Below are positions 43,995-51,772 of a stretch of DNA of 64,000 nt, one piece after another. The notes under the pieces were generated by a model. It worked only from the letters and a program-made list of their open reading frames with translations. It was not told the DNA's origin and searched no databases. Origin of the DNA: SPJN01 sp965229935 (GTDB taxonomy: Bacteria > Pseudomonadota > Alphaproteobacteria > SPJN01); contig CBDDKB010000002.1 in assembly GCA_965229935.1 (NCBI GenBank), positions 1,674,001-1,738,000 on the forward strand, read 5' to 3'. The position numbers and the translations under genes were made by a program. Within the stretch, counting starts at the first letter, position 1. Each line of letters begins with the position of its first letter.

Positions 43995-44230
43995 GTGCAG
44001 TCGTTATACTCCCGCTCGTTCCGGATAGGTTCGGTATCCTCAGCGGTTGCCCGCCCGGCAACAGTAAAGCGCGCATTTTTGTGCAGTCGATGGCGGACAA
44101 GATCATCAGGATAAGTTCGGTATCCTCAGCGGTTGCCCGCCCGGCAACAATAAGGCGCGCATTTTTGTGCAGTCGATGGCGGACAAGATCATCAGGATAA
44201 GTTCGGTATTCCCAGCGGTTGCCCGCCCCC
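43985..44230. repeat. 86-base tandem repeat, 2.9 copies
   Basis: Units start at 43985, 44071 and 44157 with GCGCATTTTTGTGCAGTCG; the last is cut at about 44230. Copies 2 and 3 are nearly identical; copy 1 differs in its centre. Each unit carries a GGATA/TATCC hairpin (for example 44109-44125), and copies 1 and 2 also carry a GTTGCC-CGCCC-GGCAAC hairpin. The period is not a multiple of three, so it is not coding. The following 57 bases hold a TTCACCC-GAA-GGGTGAA hairpin (44253-44269) before the next gene. Confidence 0.9.
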
Positions 44231-44287
44231 GCCACAAATCATCGTTTCCCGCTTCACCCGAAGGGTGAATTAGGTTAGTCAGTGATC

Positions 44288-44941
44288 ATGATTGACGACA
44301 TGCCCGATACACCATCCGACATTCCCGACGGCGCCGCCCTTGAAGAGCTGGCAAGCGGCCTGCCTATGCTGCGCTTTGCCCGCGATTTTGGCCGCGCGCT
44401 TGACCAACTGCCGTGGTTCTCACGGCTTGGCGAACATATGGCCGAAGATGAGCGTGAGGCCGCTACAAACTGGCTTGAAGGGTTGGGCTTTCCCTATGCC
44501 GCTGTCGGGCAGGTGCAGGACTTTGAAGACGCCGCCGCCATTGCCGAGGCACTGGCCTATGACACGCCGGGGTTTGACGCCGAAGAACAATTACGTGCTA
44601 GCCTTACAATGGAACTTATCGACCTTGTGGGGGAGGAGCCGGTGCAGCTTGCTCAGACCCTGATCACTGATGGCGCGGGCCAGGCCACCAAGGATTGTGC
44701 CGCAGAGGCTGCCGCCATGTGGGACGAGGTGGATCAGGAACTTTTGAACGCCATGTCGGGGGCTGCCATTCAGGCCGTCCATGGCGAAGGGTTGCGCCGC
44801 ATGATCGAAATCACACAGGATCATCTTAATATTCCTGTGGATGACGATTTGATCATCCACCCCTTCCGCGCCCGGTTCAGCCTGTTCGGGCGGGGCCGCT
44901 GGGTGATCGGCCTGACCGGCGACACGCTAAGTATTTTTTAA
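44288..44941 (+). CDS. Conserved hypothetical protein upstream of xthA
   Basis: A 217-residue acidic, mostly helical cytoplasmic protein (ELASGLPMLRFARDFGRAL, then EDEREAATNWLEGLGFPYA and ITDGAGQATKDCAAEAAAM). The last 30 residues look beta-rich (RARFSLFGRGRWVIGLTGD). I recognise no domain, signal peptide or membrane segment. ATG 44288 is used; GTG 44282 adds two residues. xthA starts 22 bases after its end, so cotranscription is likely. Confidence 0.7.
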   Translation: MIDDMPDTPSDIPDGAALEELASGLPMLRFARDFGRALDQLPWFSRLGEHMAEDEREAATNWLEGLGFPYAAVGQVQDFEDAAAIAEALAYDTPGFDAEEQLRASLTMELIDLVGEEPVQLAQTLITDGAGQATKDCAAEAAAMWDEVDQELLNAMSGAAIQAVHGEGLRRMIEITQDHLNIPVDDDLIIHPFRARFSLFGRGRWVIGLTGDTLSIF

Positions 44942-44963
44942 TCTGTAACTTTTGGACCACTTT

Positions 44964-45764
44964 ATGAGCATGAAACTCGCCACATGGAACATCAACTCTG
45001 TCCGGCTGCGCATTGATCTGGTGCGTGAGTTTCTGACTGAGGTACAGCCCGATGTGTTGTGCCTGCAGGAAATCAAGGTCGCGAATGAGCTGTTCCCCCG
45101 CGATGCCTTTATCGACATGGGCTATCCCCATCTCGCCATTAATGGGCAAAAGGCCTATCACGGCGTTGCCACCATCTCGCGCATTCCGTTCAAGAAAGAA
45201 GCGGCCCGTGAATTCTGCGCCAAGGGTGACACGCGCCATGTCAGCGTCACGCTTGAGGATGAGACGGAGATTCATAACTTCTATGTACCCGCCGGGGGGG
45301 ATGAGCCGAACCCTGAGGTGAATGACAAGTTCCAACACAAGCTCGACTTTCTGGATGAAATGACAGGCTGGATGAAGGGCTGGAAACAAAAGGACAAGGC
45401 CCGCCGCGTCATGGTAGGCGATTTGAACATCGCCCCGCTTGAGCATGATGTTTGGTCCCATAAGCAGCTTTTGAAAGTTGTCTCCCACACCCCGGTTGAG
45501 GTTGAGCGGCTTGATCAAGTGTTCAAGGCAGGCAAATGGCATGACCCTGTGCGCCATGAACAGCCTGAGCCTGAGAAGCTTTATAGTTGGTGGTCATATC
45601 GGGCGAAGGATTGGGCCGCGGCTGACCGTGGCCGCAGGCTTGACCATATTTGGGTCAGCCAAGCGCTTGCTGATAAAACGGCCAAGACAGAAATTCTGCG
45701 TGACTGGCGGGGCAAGGAAAAACCGTCGGATCACTGTCCTATCGTTGCCACGATAGGCAAGTAG
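44964..45764 (+). CDS. xthA: Exodeoxyribonuclease III / AP endonuclease
   Basis: XthA cuts DNA at abasic sites and removes 3' blocks in base excision repair. The EEP nuclease motifs are all visible: LATWNINSVRLR, LQEIKV with the metal-binding Glu, VGDLNIAPLEHDVW, and the C-terminal LDHIWVS and SDHCPIVATI with the catalytic His. The length of 266 residues is normal. ATG 44964 is used; ATG 44952 would add four residues. Confidence 0.94.
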   Translation: MSMKLATWNINSVRLRIDLVREFLTEVQPDVLCLQEIKVANELFPRDAFIDMGYPHLAINGQKAYHGVATISRIPFKKEAAREFCAKGDTRHVSVTLEDETEIHNFYVPAGGDEPNPEVNDKFQHKLDFLDEMTGWMKGWKQKDKARRVMVGDLNIAPLEHDVWSHKQLLKVVSHTPVEVERLDQVFKAGKWHDPVRHEQPEPEKLYSWWSYRAKDWAAADRGRRLDHIWVSQALADKTAKTEILRDWRGKEKPSDHCPIVATIGK

Positions 45765-45770
45765 CGGTGT

Positions 45771-45848
45771 GACCAAATTAGCGGAGCGACCACCAGCAAA
45801 AGTGGGAACCGGTTTTGCGTCCGGTGGCGCGACCAAAATAGGCGGAGC
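45771..45848 (+). repeat. Dispersed palindromic repeat, copy A
   Basis: The 36-base core at 45786-45821 (GCGACC, then CAGCAAAAGTGGGAACCGG, TTTTGCGTC) is shared with 47980-48015 (reverse, one mismatch) and in part with 60114-60142. GCAAAA/TTTTGC and CACC/GGTG can form a hairpin. It is flanked by a direct repeat GACCAAAwTAGCGGAGC-like (45771-45787 and 45831-45848); the right copy supplies GGAG for the next gene. Confidence 0.8.
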
Positions 45849-45853
45849 CTAAA

Positions 45854-46204
45854 ATGGATCAATATCACATCTGGTGCGATCTAAAGCCGGGAGTAAAGGA
45901 CATGGATTTTGTCCGCGCCGTGCAGACCTTTCTTGGTGCCGCGAAAGATGATGGCAAGCTCCAAGCCTTTCGCATTATGCGGCGCAAACTCGGCCTTGGC
46001 CCGAAAGAGCTGGGCGAATGGCATTTGATTTTGGAGTTTAGCGGGCTGGCGCAGATTGATACGCTGTTTGGTGATGTCGCCACCCGGTCAGGCGCGATTG
46101 AGGAACGTCACTTCGGCGTCAATAATATGGTGGCACGCATCAGCTTTGGCCTAACACGCGACTTTCCCGATGATATACGGGTAGAGGGTGAAGAGCGGTT
46201 CTAG
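45854..46204 (+). CDS. Small conserved protein, DUF6614-like
   Basis: A 116-residue cytoplasmic protein: YHIWCDLKPGVKDMDFV, FRIMRRKLGLGPKELGEWH, then LAQIDTLFGDVATR and HFGVNNMV. It resembles the DUF6614 family, which has a ferredoxin-like (dimeric alpha-beta barrel) pattern; this match is from memory and moderate. The ribosome site GGAG lies within the flank of a dispersed repeat. Its stop overlaps the stop of the convergent Mpo1-like gene at CTAG. Confidence 0.65.
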   Translation: MDQYHIWCDLKPGVKDMDFVRAVQTFLGAAKDDGKLQAFRIMRRKLGLGPKELGEWHLILEFSGLAQIDTLFGDVATRSGAIEERHFGVNNMVARISFGLTRDFPDDIRVEGEERF

Positions 46205-46572
46205 TCGATAACGCCAGCAGACCGCAGCGCCCCTTTTAACCGTCCCGTCAGCGCCAGCCACAGCATGTGATAGTCGCCGCGTAATGACCACAAGGGATAG
46301 TCAAAGGTCGCGGGCTTGTTCTTTTCGATAAAGAAATGGCTGACCCACGCAGGCCCATAGCCGAAAAACAATGTGCCCAGCACCAGCCACCATGTCCCGG
46401 TTACGATACCAACGACCAGCGCGGTCGTCGCCGCGAACGTGCCCAGATAATGCAGGCCGCGCACAGACGGCTTGCTGTGTTCCGTCAAATAATAAGGAAA
46501 GAAATCAGCATAGGTTTCAATCGGCCTGTTGGTGCCGGGGACGGTACGGTTTTCCATCTTATTTTTTCTCAT
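46201..46572 (-). CDS. Mpo1-like (DUF962) membrane protein
   Basis: The pattern YADFFPYYLTEHSKPSVRGLHYLGT, hydrophobic helices and WVSHFFIEKNKPATFDYPLWSL match DUF962. The yeast relative Mpo1 is an iron-dependent dioxygenase that shortens 2-hydroxy fatty acids, and the His residues it needs are present here. Start ATG 46572 overlaps the thioesterase stop by 14 bases; ATG 46557 is the alternative. Next to a thioesterase, a role in lipid turnover is plausible. Confidence 0.85.
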   Translation of the reverse strand: MRKNKMENRTVPGTNRPIETYADFFPYYLTEHSKPSVRGLHYLGTFAATTALVVGIVTGTWWLVLGTLFFGYGPAWVSHFFIEKNKPATFDYPLWSLRGDYHMLWLALTGRLKGALRSAGVID

Positions 46573-47035
46573 CCTTCTTTTTCAGGGTCACCACAGTAAA
46601 GGTCGATGTGGCGGTCGCAACCAGCGAGCCATCTTCGTTCCACAGGGCGCATTCGATAAAGATCACGGACTTGCCCCGGCGCACGGTTTCGGCGCGCGCG
46701 GTCAAACGGCCCGGACGGCCGGGACCGATATAATTGGCCTTCATCTCCATCGTCGGGACAATCTGGCCCCATTCAACGGTCAGCCCGGCACAAAGCGCCA
46801 TCACATCATCCAGCATGGCCGCAACCATACCGCCATGAATACCGCCCCATTTATTGCAAAGCTGATCGGTTGTGGTGAAGGCCTGATCAACAATGCCTTT
46901 TTCTGCATCGCAGCCAATAATCTCCAACCCCAGCAGGGCACTGGCAGGTGACATTTTCTTGATCTGCGCAGCCACATTGGGCGGCAGATCATCAGGCAAA
47001 CTGGTGAGTTCCGTCGGGCGGTCCTTGATCGACAT
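46559..47035 (-). CDS. PaaI-like hotdog thioesterase
   Basis: A 158-residue hotdog-fold protein with the GGIHGGMVAAMLDDVM motif of PaaI/YbgC-like thioesterases that hydrolyse acyl-CoA. The second half VPTMEMKANYIGPGRPG and FTVVTL completes the fold. It is coupled to the Mpo1-like gene downstream and divergent from a crotonase gene (129-base gap), a small lipid-metabolism group. Confidence 0.85.
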   Translation of the reverse strand: MSIKDRPTELTSLPDDLPPNVAAQIKKMSPASALLGLEIIGCDAEKGIVDQAFTTTDQLCNKWGGIHGGMVAAMLDDVMALCAGLTVEWGQIVPTMEMKANYIGPGRPGRLTARAETVRRGKSVIFIECALWNEDGSLVATATSTFTVVTLKKKDEKK

Positions 47036-47164
47036 AATGGGGTCCGTTTCTGTTTGGTCAATTGATCTGGCGACACAATAGGCATGACGGACGCAAAAGT
47101 CTATTTGCCATCACACAGCCCGTCATGGCATAGAAATCACAAGAAAATCAGGACTTTTGCTGCT

Positions 47165-47941
47165 ATGAGCCCCATCCGCTTTGACATCACAGGCGCTGTC
47201 GCCACCGTAACGCTTGACCGGCCCGACAGTCACCACGCGCTGACCGGGGCTGATCTTGAACGATTATATGACCTGTTTGGCGAGGTGAATGACAATCTGA
47301 ACCTACGCGCCCTTGTCCTGACCGCAACGGGGCAACGGACATTTTGTTCAGGCGCCAGCCTGACGGAAATTGCCGAACAAACATCGGGCAGCAAGGATAA
47401 ATGGACCAACCACCCCCTGACAGACGTTTCTCAACGGCTTGAAATGTTACGCGTGCCGACCATTTGCGCGCTTAACGGGTCGGTCTATGGCGGCGGGGTT
47501 GAGCTTGCCATGGCCTGTGATTTCAGAATCGGTACACGGGGCATGCGCTGCTTTATCCCCCCGGTGCGGGTTGGCATTCACTATCCGCCTAGCGGGCTGA
47601 AGTTGCTTGAAACCCGATTGGGGATCAGCGCGGCCAAACGGTTGATTTTGGCAGGCGAAACTTTTGACGAAAAAATGCTGGCCCATTGTGATTTCTGTGA
47701 CTGGTGGGCTGATGATAGTGCCGCCACACTGGCACTTGCCGCTGACAAGGCGGCGGAACTTGCCAGCTTTGCCCCCCTCGCGATGGAGGGGATGAAACGC
47801 GCACTCAATCAAATAGCGCATGGTGATCTGGACGAGAAAACTGCCAATCGCACCGCCGCCCAATGCTGGGCCAGTGATGATTTGCAGGAAGGGTTGAAGG
47901 CCCGCGCCGAAAAACGCGCGCCCCAGTTCACGCGTAAGTAG
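47165..47941 (+). CDS. Enoyl-CoA hydratase/isomerase family protein
   Basis: A 258-residue crotonase: VATVTLDRPDSHHAL, the loop RTFCSGASLTEIAEQ, and NGSVYGGGVELAMACD for CoA binding. The usual GGTQ region is replaced by HYPPSGLKLLETRLG, so the hydratase acid residues are not all conserved and the reaction is uncertain. ATG 47165 is used instead of 47084, which would add 27 untypical residues. A dispersed repeat follows the stop. Confidence 0.82.
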   Translation: MSPIRFDITGAVATVTLDRPDSHHALTGADLERLYDLFGEVNDNLNLRALVLTATGQRTFCSGASLTEIAEQTSGSKDKWTNHPLTDVSQRLEMLRVPTICALNGSVYGGGVELAMACDFRIGTRGMRCFIPPVRVGIHYPPSGLKLLETRLGISAAKRLILAGETFDEKMLAHCDFCDWWADDSAATLALAADKAAELASFAPLAMEGMKRALNQIAHGDLDEKTANRTAAQCWASDDLQEGLKARAEKRAPQFTRK

Positions 47942-47979
47942 ACTTTTATTGTCACGCGCCGCCGCCACCAAATGAATTT

Positions 47980-48015
47980 GACGCAAAACCGGTTCCCACT
48001 TTTGCTGGCGGTCGC
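47980..48015 (-). repeat. Dispersed palindromic repeat, copy B
   Basis: The reverse complement matches the copy A core (45786-45821) at 35 of 36 bases. It fills the 74-base gap between a crotonase stop and the convergent response-regulator stop, where it may act as a transcript-end structure. Confidence 0.85.
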
Positions 48016-48702
48016 TTACACGATCAACTTGTACCCACCGCCTTCAGTGACCAGCAGGCTGGCCTCCTTCGCGTCGGGTTCAATCTTTTGGCGCAACCGA
48101 TAAATATGGGTTTCAAGCGTATGGGTCGTCACGCCCGCATTATAGCCCCATACCTCATGCAACAGCACATCACGGGCAACCGCGCGACCACTGACCCGGT
48201 AGAGATATTTCAGGATCGCGGTTTCTTTTTCGGTTAGGCGGATTTTCTTTTCATCCTCTGTCACCAATAGTTTGGCGGCAGGCTGGAATTGATAAGGCCC
48301 GATATTAAAAACCGCATCTTCTGATTGTTCATGCTGCCTTAAATGCGCCCGCACACGCGCCAGCAACACACCGAACTTGAACGGCTTGGTGACGTAATCA
48401 TTCGCCCCGGCCTCAAGCCCCAAAATCGTATCAGAGTCTGAATCAGCCCCGGTCAGCATAATGATGGGCACTTTCACGCCAGCCTTGCGCAACAGCTTGC
48501 ACACCTCGCGCCCATCAAGGTCAGGCAGGCCGACATCCAGCAGGATCAAATCCACATGGCTTTCCTTGGCGAAACTAACGGCATTTGCGCCGCTGTCAGC
48601 CTGGGCGACCAAAAACTCCTCATGCAGGTCAAACTGTTCGGCCAATGTCTGCCGCAAGGGGGTATCGTCATCGACGATCAGGATTTTGCGCTGTGCACTC
48701 AT
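48016..48702 (-). CDS. OmpR/PhoB-family response regulator
   Basis: The receiver domain has the acidic pocket DDD (residues 11-13), phosphoacceptor Asp56 (LILLDVGLPD), Thr in IIMLTGADS and Lys in YVTKPF. The C-terminal winged helix (LTEKETAILKYLYRVSG, THTLETHIYRLRQKIE) binds DNA. ATG 48702 with AAGG eight bases before it is preferred. No histidine kinase gene is adjacent. It resembles envelope regulators such as Caulobacter CenR, but this is a tentative likeness. Confidence 0.88.
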   Translation of the reverse strand: MSAQRKILIVDDDTPLRQTLAEQFDLHEEFLVAQADSGANAVSFAKESHVDLILLDVGLPDLDGREVCKLLRKAGVKVPIIMLTGADSDSDTILGLEAGANDYVTKPFKFGVLLARVRAHLRQHEQSEDAVFNIGPYQFQPAAKLLVTEDEKKIRLTEKETAILKYLYRVSGRAVARDVLLHEVWGYNAGVTTHTLETHIYRLRQKIEPDAKEASLLVTEGGGYKLIV

Positions 48703-48794
48703 CAAAGGGGCCTTCGGGCTATTTCATTGTGTTATAATGCTTAACGGGCAATGTGGACAATGAAAAGACCCCTTTGGGGCAAGCCTGATAACGC

Positions 48795-48826
48795 TTGATC
48801 ACAGTCAAGTGATCCGGCTATTGAAG
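48795..48826 (+). repeat. Second dispersed element, copy in ribA leader
   Basis: TTGATCAC (48795-48802) followed by AAGTGATCCGGCTA and TTGAAG closely matches 30612-30645 (TTGATCAC, AAGTGGTCCGGCTA, CGAAG). GATCAC and GTGATC can form a hairpin just before ribA. Two copies only, so the family is tentative. Confidence 0.45.
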
Positions 48827-48829
48827 GGC

Positions 48830-49978
48830 ATGACTATTGAAACCAACCATAATGATACCAGCGCCTTAAAGGCGGTGGACCGGGCTGCAGGCGATATGCG
48901 GCGCGGATTGCCCGTGCTTGTCCTTGATGGCGGTACAGGCTTTTTAACGGTGGCAGCCGAAAATCTGGCCCCTCGGCAATTATCTGCCCTGCGCGCTATG
49001 GCTGGCGACGCCCCGCTTTATCTAGGCTTGCCCCCCGAACGGGCGCAGGTTTTGAAGCTGCGCCAATATACCGGCGATATTTCATGGGTTGCAGTTGACC
49101 AACCCGACGCCGCAGCAATGCTGAACGGCCCCCTATCCGCCGCCACTATCAGCGCGCTGGCAGATCCCTTACATGACCTAAAAGACCCGCTGCGCGGTCC
49201 TTTTGTGGCGGAACGAACACCGCCCCCCGGTCCCGGTGATGCTGCCATCAAACTGGCAAAGATCAGCAATTTGCTGCCCGGTATTGTTGTTGCCCCCCTA
49301 AGTGCAAAGCGCGCCGAAGAGGTGAGCGACACCGAAGACCTGTTGATCGTCAGCGCCGATCATATCCGCGCCTATGACGCCCTTGATGGGTTAAGCCTGC
49401 GCCATGTCACCCATGCGCGCGTGCCCCTTGAAGCTGCGGCGGAAACACGCCTGTTTGCCTTCCGCCCCGATCATGGCGGCACAGAACATTTTGCCATTGT
49501 GGTGGGCGAACCCAAAAAGCCCGGCCCGGTTTTGGTCCGGCTTCATTCTGAATGTTTTACGGGCGATTTGCTCGGCAGTTTGAAATGCGATTGCGGTGAT
49601 CAGTTGCGCGGCGCGATCAAACTAATGGGCGAAGAAGGCGCAGGCATTGTGCTTTATCTCGCCCAGGAAGGTCGCGGCATTGGCCTGATCAACAAGCTGC
49701 GCGCCTATGAGCTGCAGGATCAGGGCTATGACACGATGGAGGCGAATGGCCGCCTAGGCTTTGCCGATGATGAACGCCTGTTTGAACCCGCCGCCGCCAT
49801 GTTACGCCAGATGGGCTATACCAAGATCCGCCTGCTGACCAATAATCCTGACAAAGTAGGGCAGCTTGAAAATCTGGGGATTGAGATTGCTGAGCGCGTG
49901 GCCCACAAATTCCCGCCCAACCCCCATAATCAGGCCTATCTGATGGTCAAAAAGGCCAAGGCGGACCATGATCTTTAA
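48830..49978 (+). CDS. ribA: GTP cyclohydrolase II with degenerate DHBP-synthase domain
   Basis: The C-terminal half (about residues 195-380) is a complete GTP cyclohydrolase II, first enzyme of riboflavin synthesis: RLHSECFTGDLLGSLKCDCG with the zinc cysteines, YLAQEGRGIGLINKLRAYE and LLTNNPDK. The N-terminal 180 residues look like a 3,4-dihydroxy-2-butanone-4-phosphate synthase domain, but the acidic catalytic loop is replaced by LDGGTGFL, so it is probably inactive. ATG 48830 is chosen; GTG 48809 lies inside a hairpin element. I see no FMN riboswitch before it. Confidence 0.9.
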   Translation: MTIETNHNDTSALKAVDRAAGDMRRGLPVLVLDGGTGFLTVAAENLAPRQLSALRAMAGDAPLYLGLPPERAQVLKLRQYTGDISWVAVDQPDAAAMLNGPLSAATISALADPLHDLKDPLRGPFVAERTPPPGPGDAAIKLAKISNLLPGIVVAPLSAKRAEEVSDTEDLLIVSADHIRAYDALDGLSLRHVTHARVPLEAAAETRLFAFRPDHGGTEHFAIVVGEPKKPGPVLVRLHSECFTGDLLGSLKCDCGDQLRGAIKLMGEEGAGIVLYLAQEGRGIGLINKLRAYELQDQGYDTMEANGRLGFADDERLFEPAAAMLRQMGYTKIRLLTNNPDKVGQLENLGIEIAERVAHKFPPNPHNQAYLMVKKAKADHDL

Positions 49979-50495
49979 GGTCAAGCAGACCGGCCCCGGC
50001 AAGGCGCGGGGCATGATCAGCAATCAGGATGTGGGATTTGCCGCGCCATGCGCCCTTGGCAAAAACGGTATCACGACAGAACAGGCCGCCTGTGAAGGTG
50101 ATGGGGCAACCCCTATCGGCACATGGATGATCAGGCAGGTATGGTATCGACCTGATCGAGGCACCCGCCCCCTAACAGGCTTGCCCTGCCGCATCATCAA
50201 GCCGACAGATGGCCGGTGCGATGCGCCCACCGATCCTTGTTATAATCGGCATGTCACACTGCCTTACCCCGCGTCGGCTGAACGACTGTATCGTCGCGAT
50301 CACCTGTATGACATTGTGGTGGAGTTAGGCTTTAACGATGACCCGGTCATACCCAACAAAGGCAGCGCTATTTTCATGCATCAGGCCCGGCCCGGCATGA
50401 CGCCAACGGTTGGCTGCGTTGCCCTGCACCCCCATGATTTGCGCCACCTGTTAAGGCTGGCCCATCCGGGTAGCGCCGTTCAAATTATGGCTTAG
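49968..50495 (+). CDS. L,D-transpeptidase (YkuD) family protein
   Basis: A 175-residue YkuD-type catalytic domain with FMHQARPGMTPTVGCVAL, giving the His and the nucleophilic Cys of HX(n)TxGC. Such enzymes form 3-3 peptidoglycan cross-links or attach proteins to the wall. No signal peptide is visible, as in many alphaproteobacterial homologues beside ribA. Its start overlaps the ribA end by 11 bases, and its stop overlaps that of the convergent yggS by 11 bases. Confidence 0.87.
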   Translation: MIFKVKQTGPGKARGMISNQDVGFAAPCALGKNGITTEQAACEGDGATPIGTWMIRQVWYRPDRGTRPLTGLPCRIIKPTDGRCDAPTDPCYNRHVTLPYPASAERLYRRDHLYDIVVELGFNDDPVIPNKGSAIFMHQARPGMTPTVGCVALHPHDLRHLLRLAHPGSAVQIMA

Positions 50496-51156
50496 GCCGC
50501 GCGCCGAACACTGCCGTGCCAACGCGCACATGGGTCGCGCCGAATTTCACTGCTGTTTCAAAATCCCCTGACATGCCCATTGACCGCACGGCTAACCCGC
50601 GATCAGCCGCCAGCTTATCAAGCAGCGCGAAATGAAGCGCAGGGGTTTCCTCAACCGGGGGGATACACATCAAGCCATCAATCACCAGCCCACATTCATC
50701 CTGCGCGACCGACAATAGCGCGTCCAAATCCTGTGGCAGGACGCCTGCCTTCTGCTCCTCCTCGCCCGTATTGACCTGAATGTAGAGCTTTGGGGTTTTG
50801 CCAATCTTTGCCATAGCCTCAGCCAATTTGCGGGCAAGCTTGGGCCTGTCGAGCGTTTCGATAACGTCGAACAAGGCCACGGCATCCTCTGCCTTATTGG
50901 TTTGCAACGGCCCAATAAGGTGCAGCGTGACACCGGGATAGTCTTCCCGCAAGGACGGCCATTTTTGTTGTGCCTCCTGCACGCGATTTTCACCAAAGGT
51001 GCGATGACCAGCCGCAAGCACTGGGCGTATCACCTCCACAGGTTGGACCTTTGAGACGGCAACCAACGTCACCTCATCTGCTGCGCGGTCAGCCTTTTGG
51101 GCCGCCGTGGCGATTGCCTCTTGCACTTTATGATAGCCTTCGGCACCGTCAGTCAT
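50485..51156 (-). CDS. YggS-family PLP homeostasis protein
   Basis: A single-domain PLP-binding TIM barrel: VTLVAVSKVQPVEVI with the PLP-Lys, FGENRVQEAQQKW, LHLIGPLQTNKAE, IDGLMCIPP and GMSGDFETAVKFGATHVRVG. YggS/PLPBP proteins control free pyridoxal phosphate levels. ATG 51156 has AGGA eight bases upstream; ATG 51183 is an alternative. It is divergent from the ThiE-like gene. Confidence 0.92.
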   Translation of the reverse strand: MTDGAEGYHKVQEAIATAAQKADRAADEVTLVAVSKVQPVEVIRPVLAAGHRTFGENRVQEAQQKWPSLREDYPGVTLHLIGPLQTNKAEDAVALFDVIETLDRPKLARKLAEAMAKIGKTPKLYIQVNTGEEEQKAGVLPQDLDALLSVAQDECGLVIDGLMCIPPVEETPALHFALLDKLAADRGLAVRSMGMSGDFETAVKFGATHVRVGTAVFGARPKP

Positions 51157-51232
51157 CTTTTCAATCCTGTGAGGGCGTGTCATTTCCCTTTCTCTAGCAA
51201 CAAGTGCAGCGTGGCTCAATAAGGCAGGGCCC

Positions 51233-51772
51233 TTGGGGTCATTGGTTTTACTGACCGATGATGACCGTTTGGCTGATCCGCGCCCCATCATGGCGCGCCT
51301 GCCAAGGGGCAGCAGCATCATTCTGCGCAGCAAGAACAGGATTGATGAGGGGGTTGCGCGCGCCATCCTGACCGACGCACGGGGCCGCCACCTGAAACTT
51401 TTGATCGCACAGGATGTCAGGCTTGCGCACCAGATTGGGGCAGACGGGGCCCACCTGCCCCACACAATGCTGCACAATTTGCCGGGCTTGAAAAATCTTT
51501 ACCCGCGCCTGCTGTTTACTGCCGCCTGCCATAACGGGCATGAACAACGCCTGGCACAACAGGGCCATGCGGATGCCTGCTTCCTGTCCCCGCTATTTGC
51601 AACGCAAAGCCATCCAAATGCGGCTACCCTTGGCACGCTGCAGGCCCGCAAATTGCTGCGCGGGAGCACGATCCCGACCTATGGGCTGGGCGGCATCAAC
51701 AAAAAAACGGCAAGCCGTTTGATCGGCCTGCCGCTTTACGGGATCGGTGCCATTGAAGGCTTGGTTGATTAG
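51233..51772 (+). CDS. ThiE/TenI-like thiamine phosphate synthase family protein
   Basis: The 179-residue protein has the TIM-barrel pattern of ThiE/TenI: IILRSKNRI, LLIAQDVRLAHQIGADGAHLP, ACFLSPLFATQSHPN and TYGLGGINKKTA. It is shorter than usual ThiE (about 210), and the pyrophosphate-binding residues are not all recognisable, so a TenI-like or inactive protein is possible. Start TTG 51233. It ends at the convergent cysK stop with a four-base overlap. Confidence 0.75.
   Translation: MGSLVLLTDDDRLADPRPIMARLPRGSSIILRSKNRIDEGVARAILTDARGRHLKLLIAQDVRLAHQIGADGAHLPHTMLHNLPGLKNLYPRLLFTAACHNGHEQRLAQQGHADACFLSPLFATQSHPNAATLGTLQARKLLRGSTIPTYGLGGINKKTASRLIGLPLYGIGAIEGLVD

Noticed and set aside
43985..44230. 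CRISPR array
   Set aside because: Whole 86-base units repeat with no unique spacers, and no cas genes are present.
43969..44235. Minus-strand 88-residue frame across the tandem repeat
   Set aside because: The 86-base period shifts frame in each unit, so the frame is an accident of the repeat.
48706..48829. FMN riboswitch before ribA
   Set aside because: The leader is too short and shows only a small hairpin element, without the conserved FMN-aptamer sequences.
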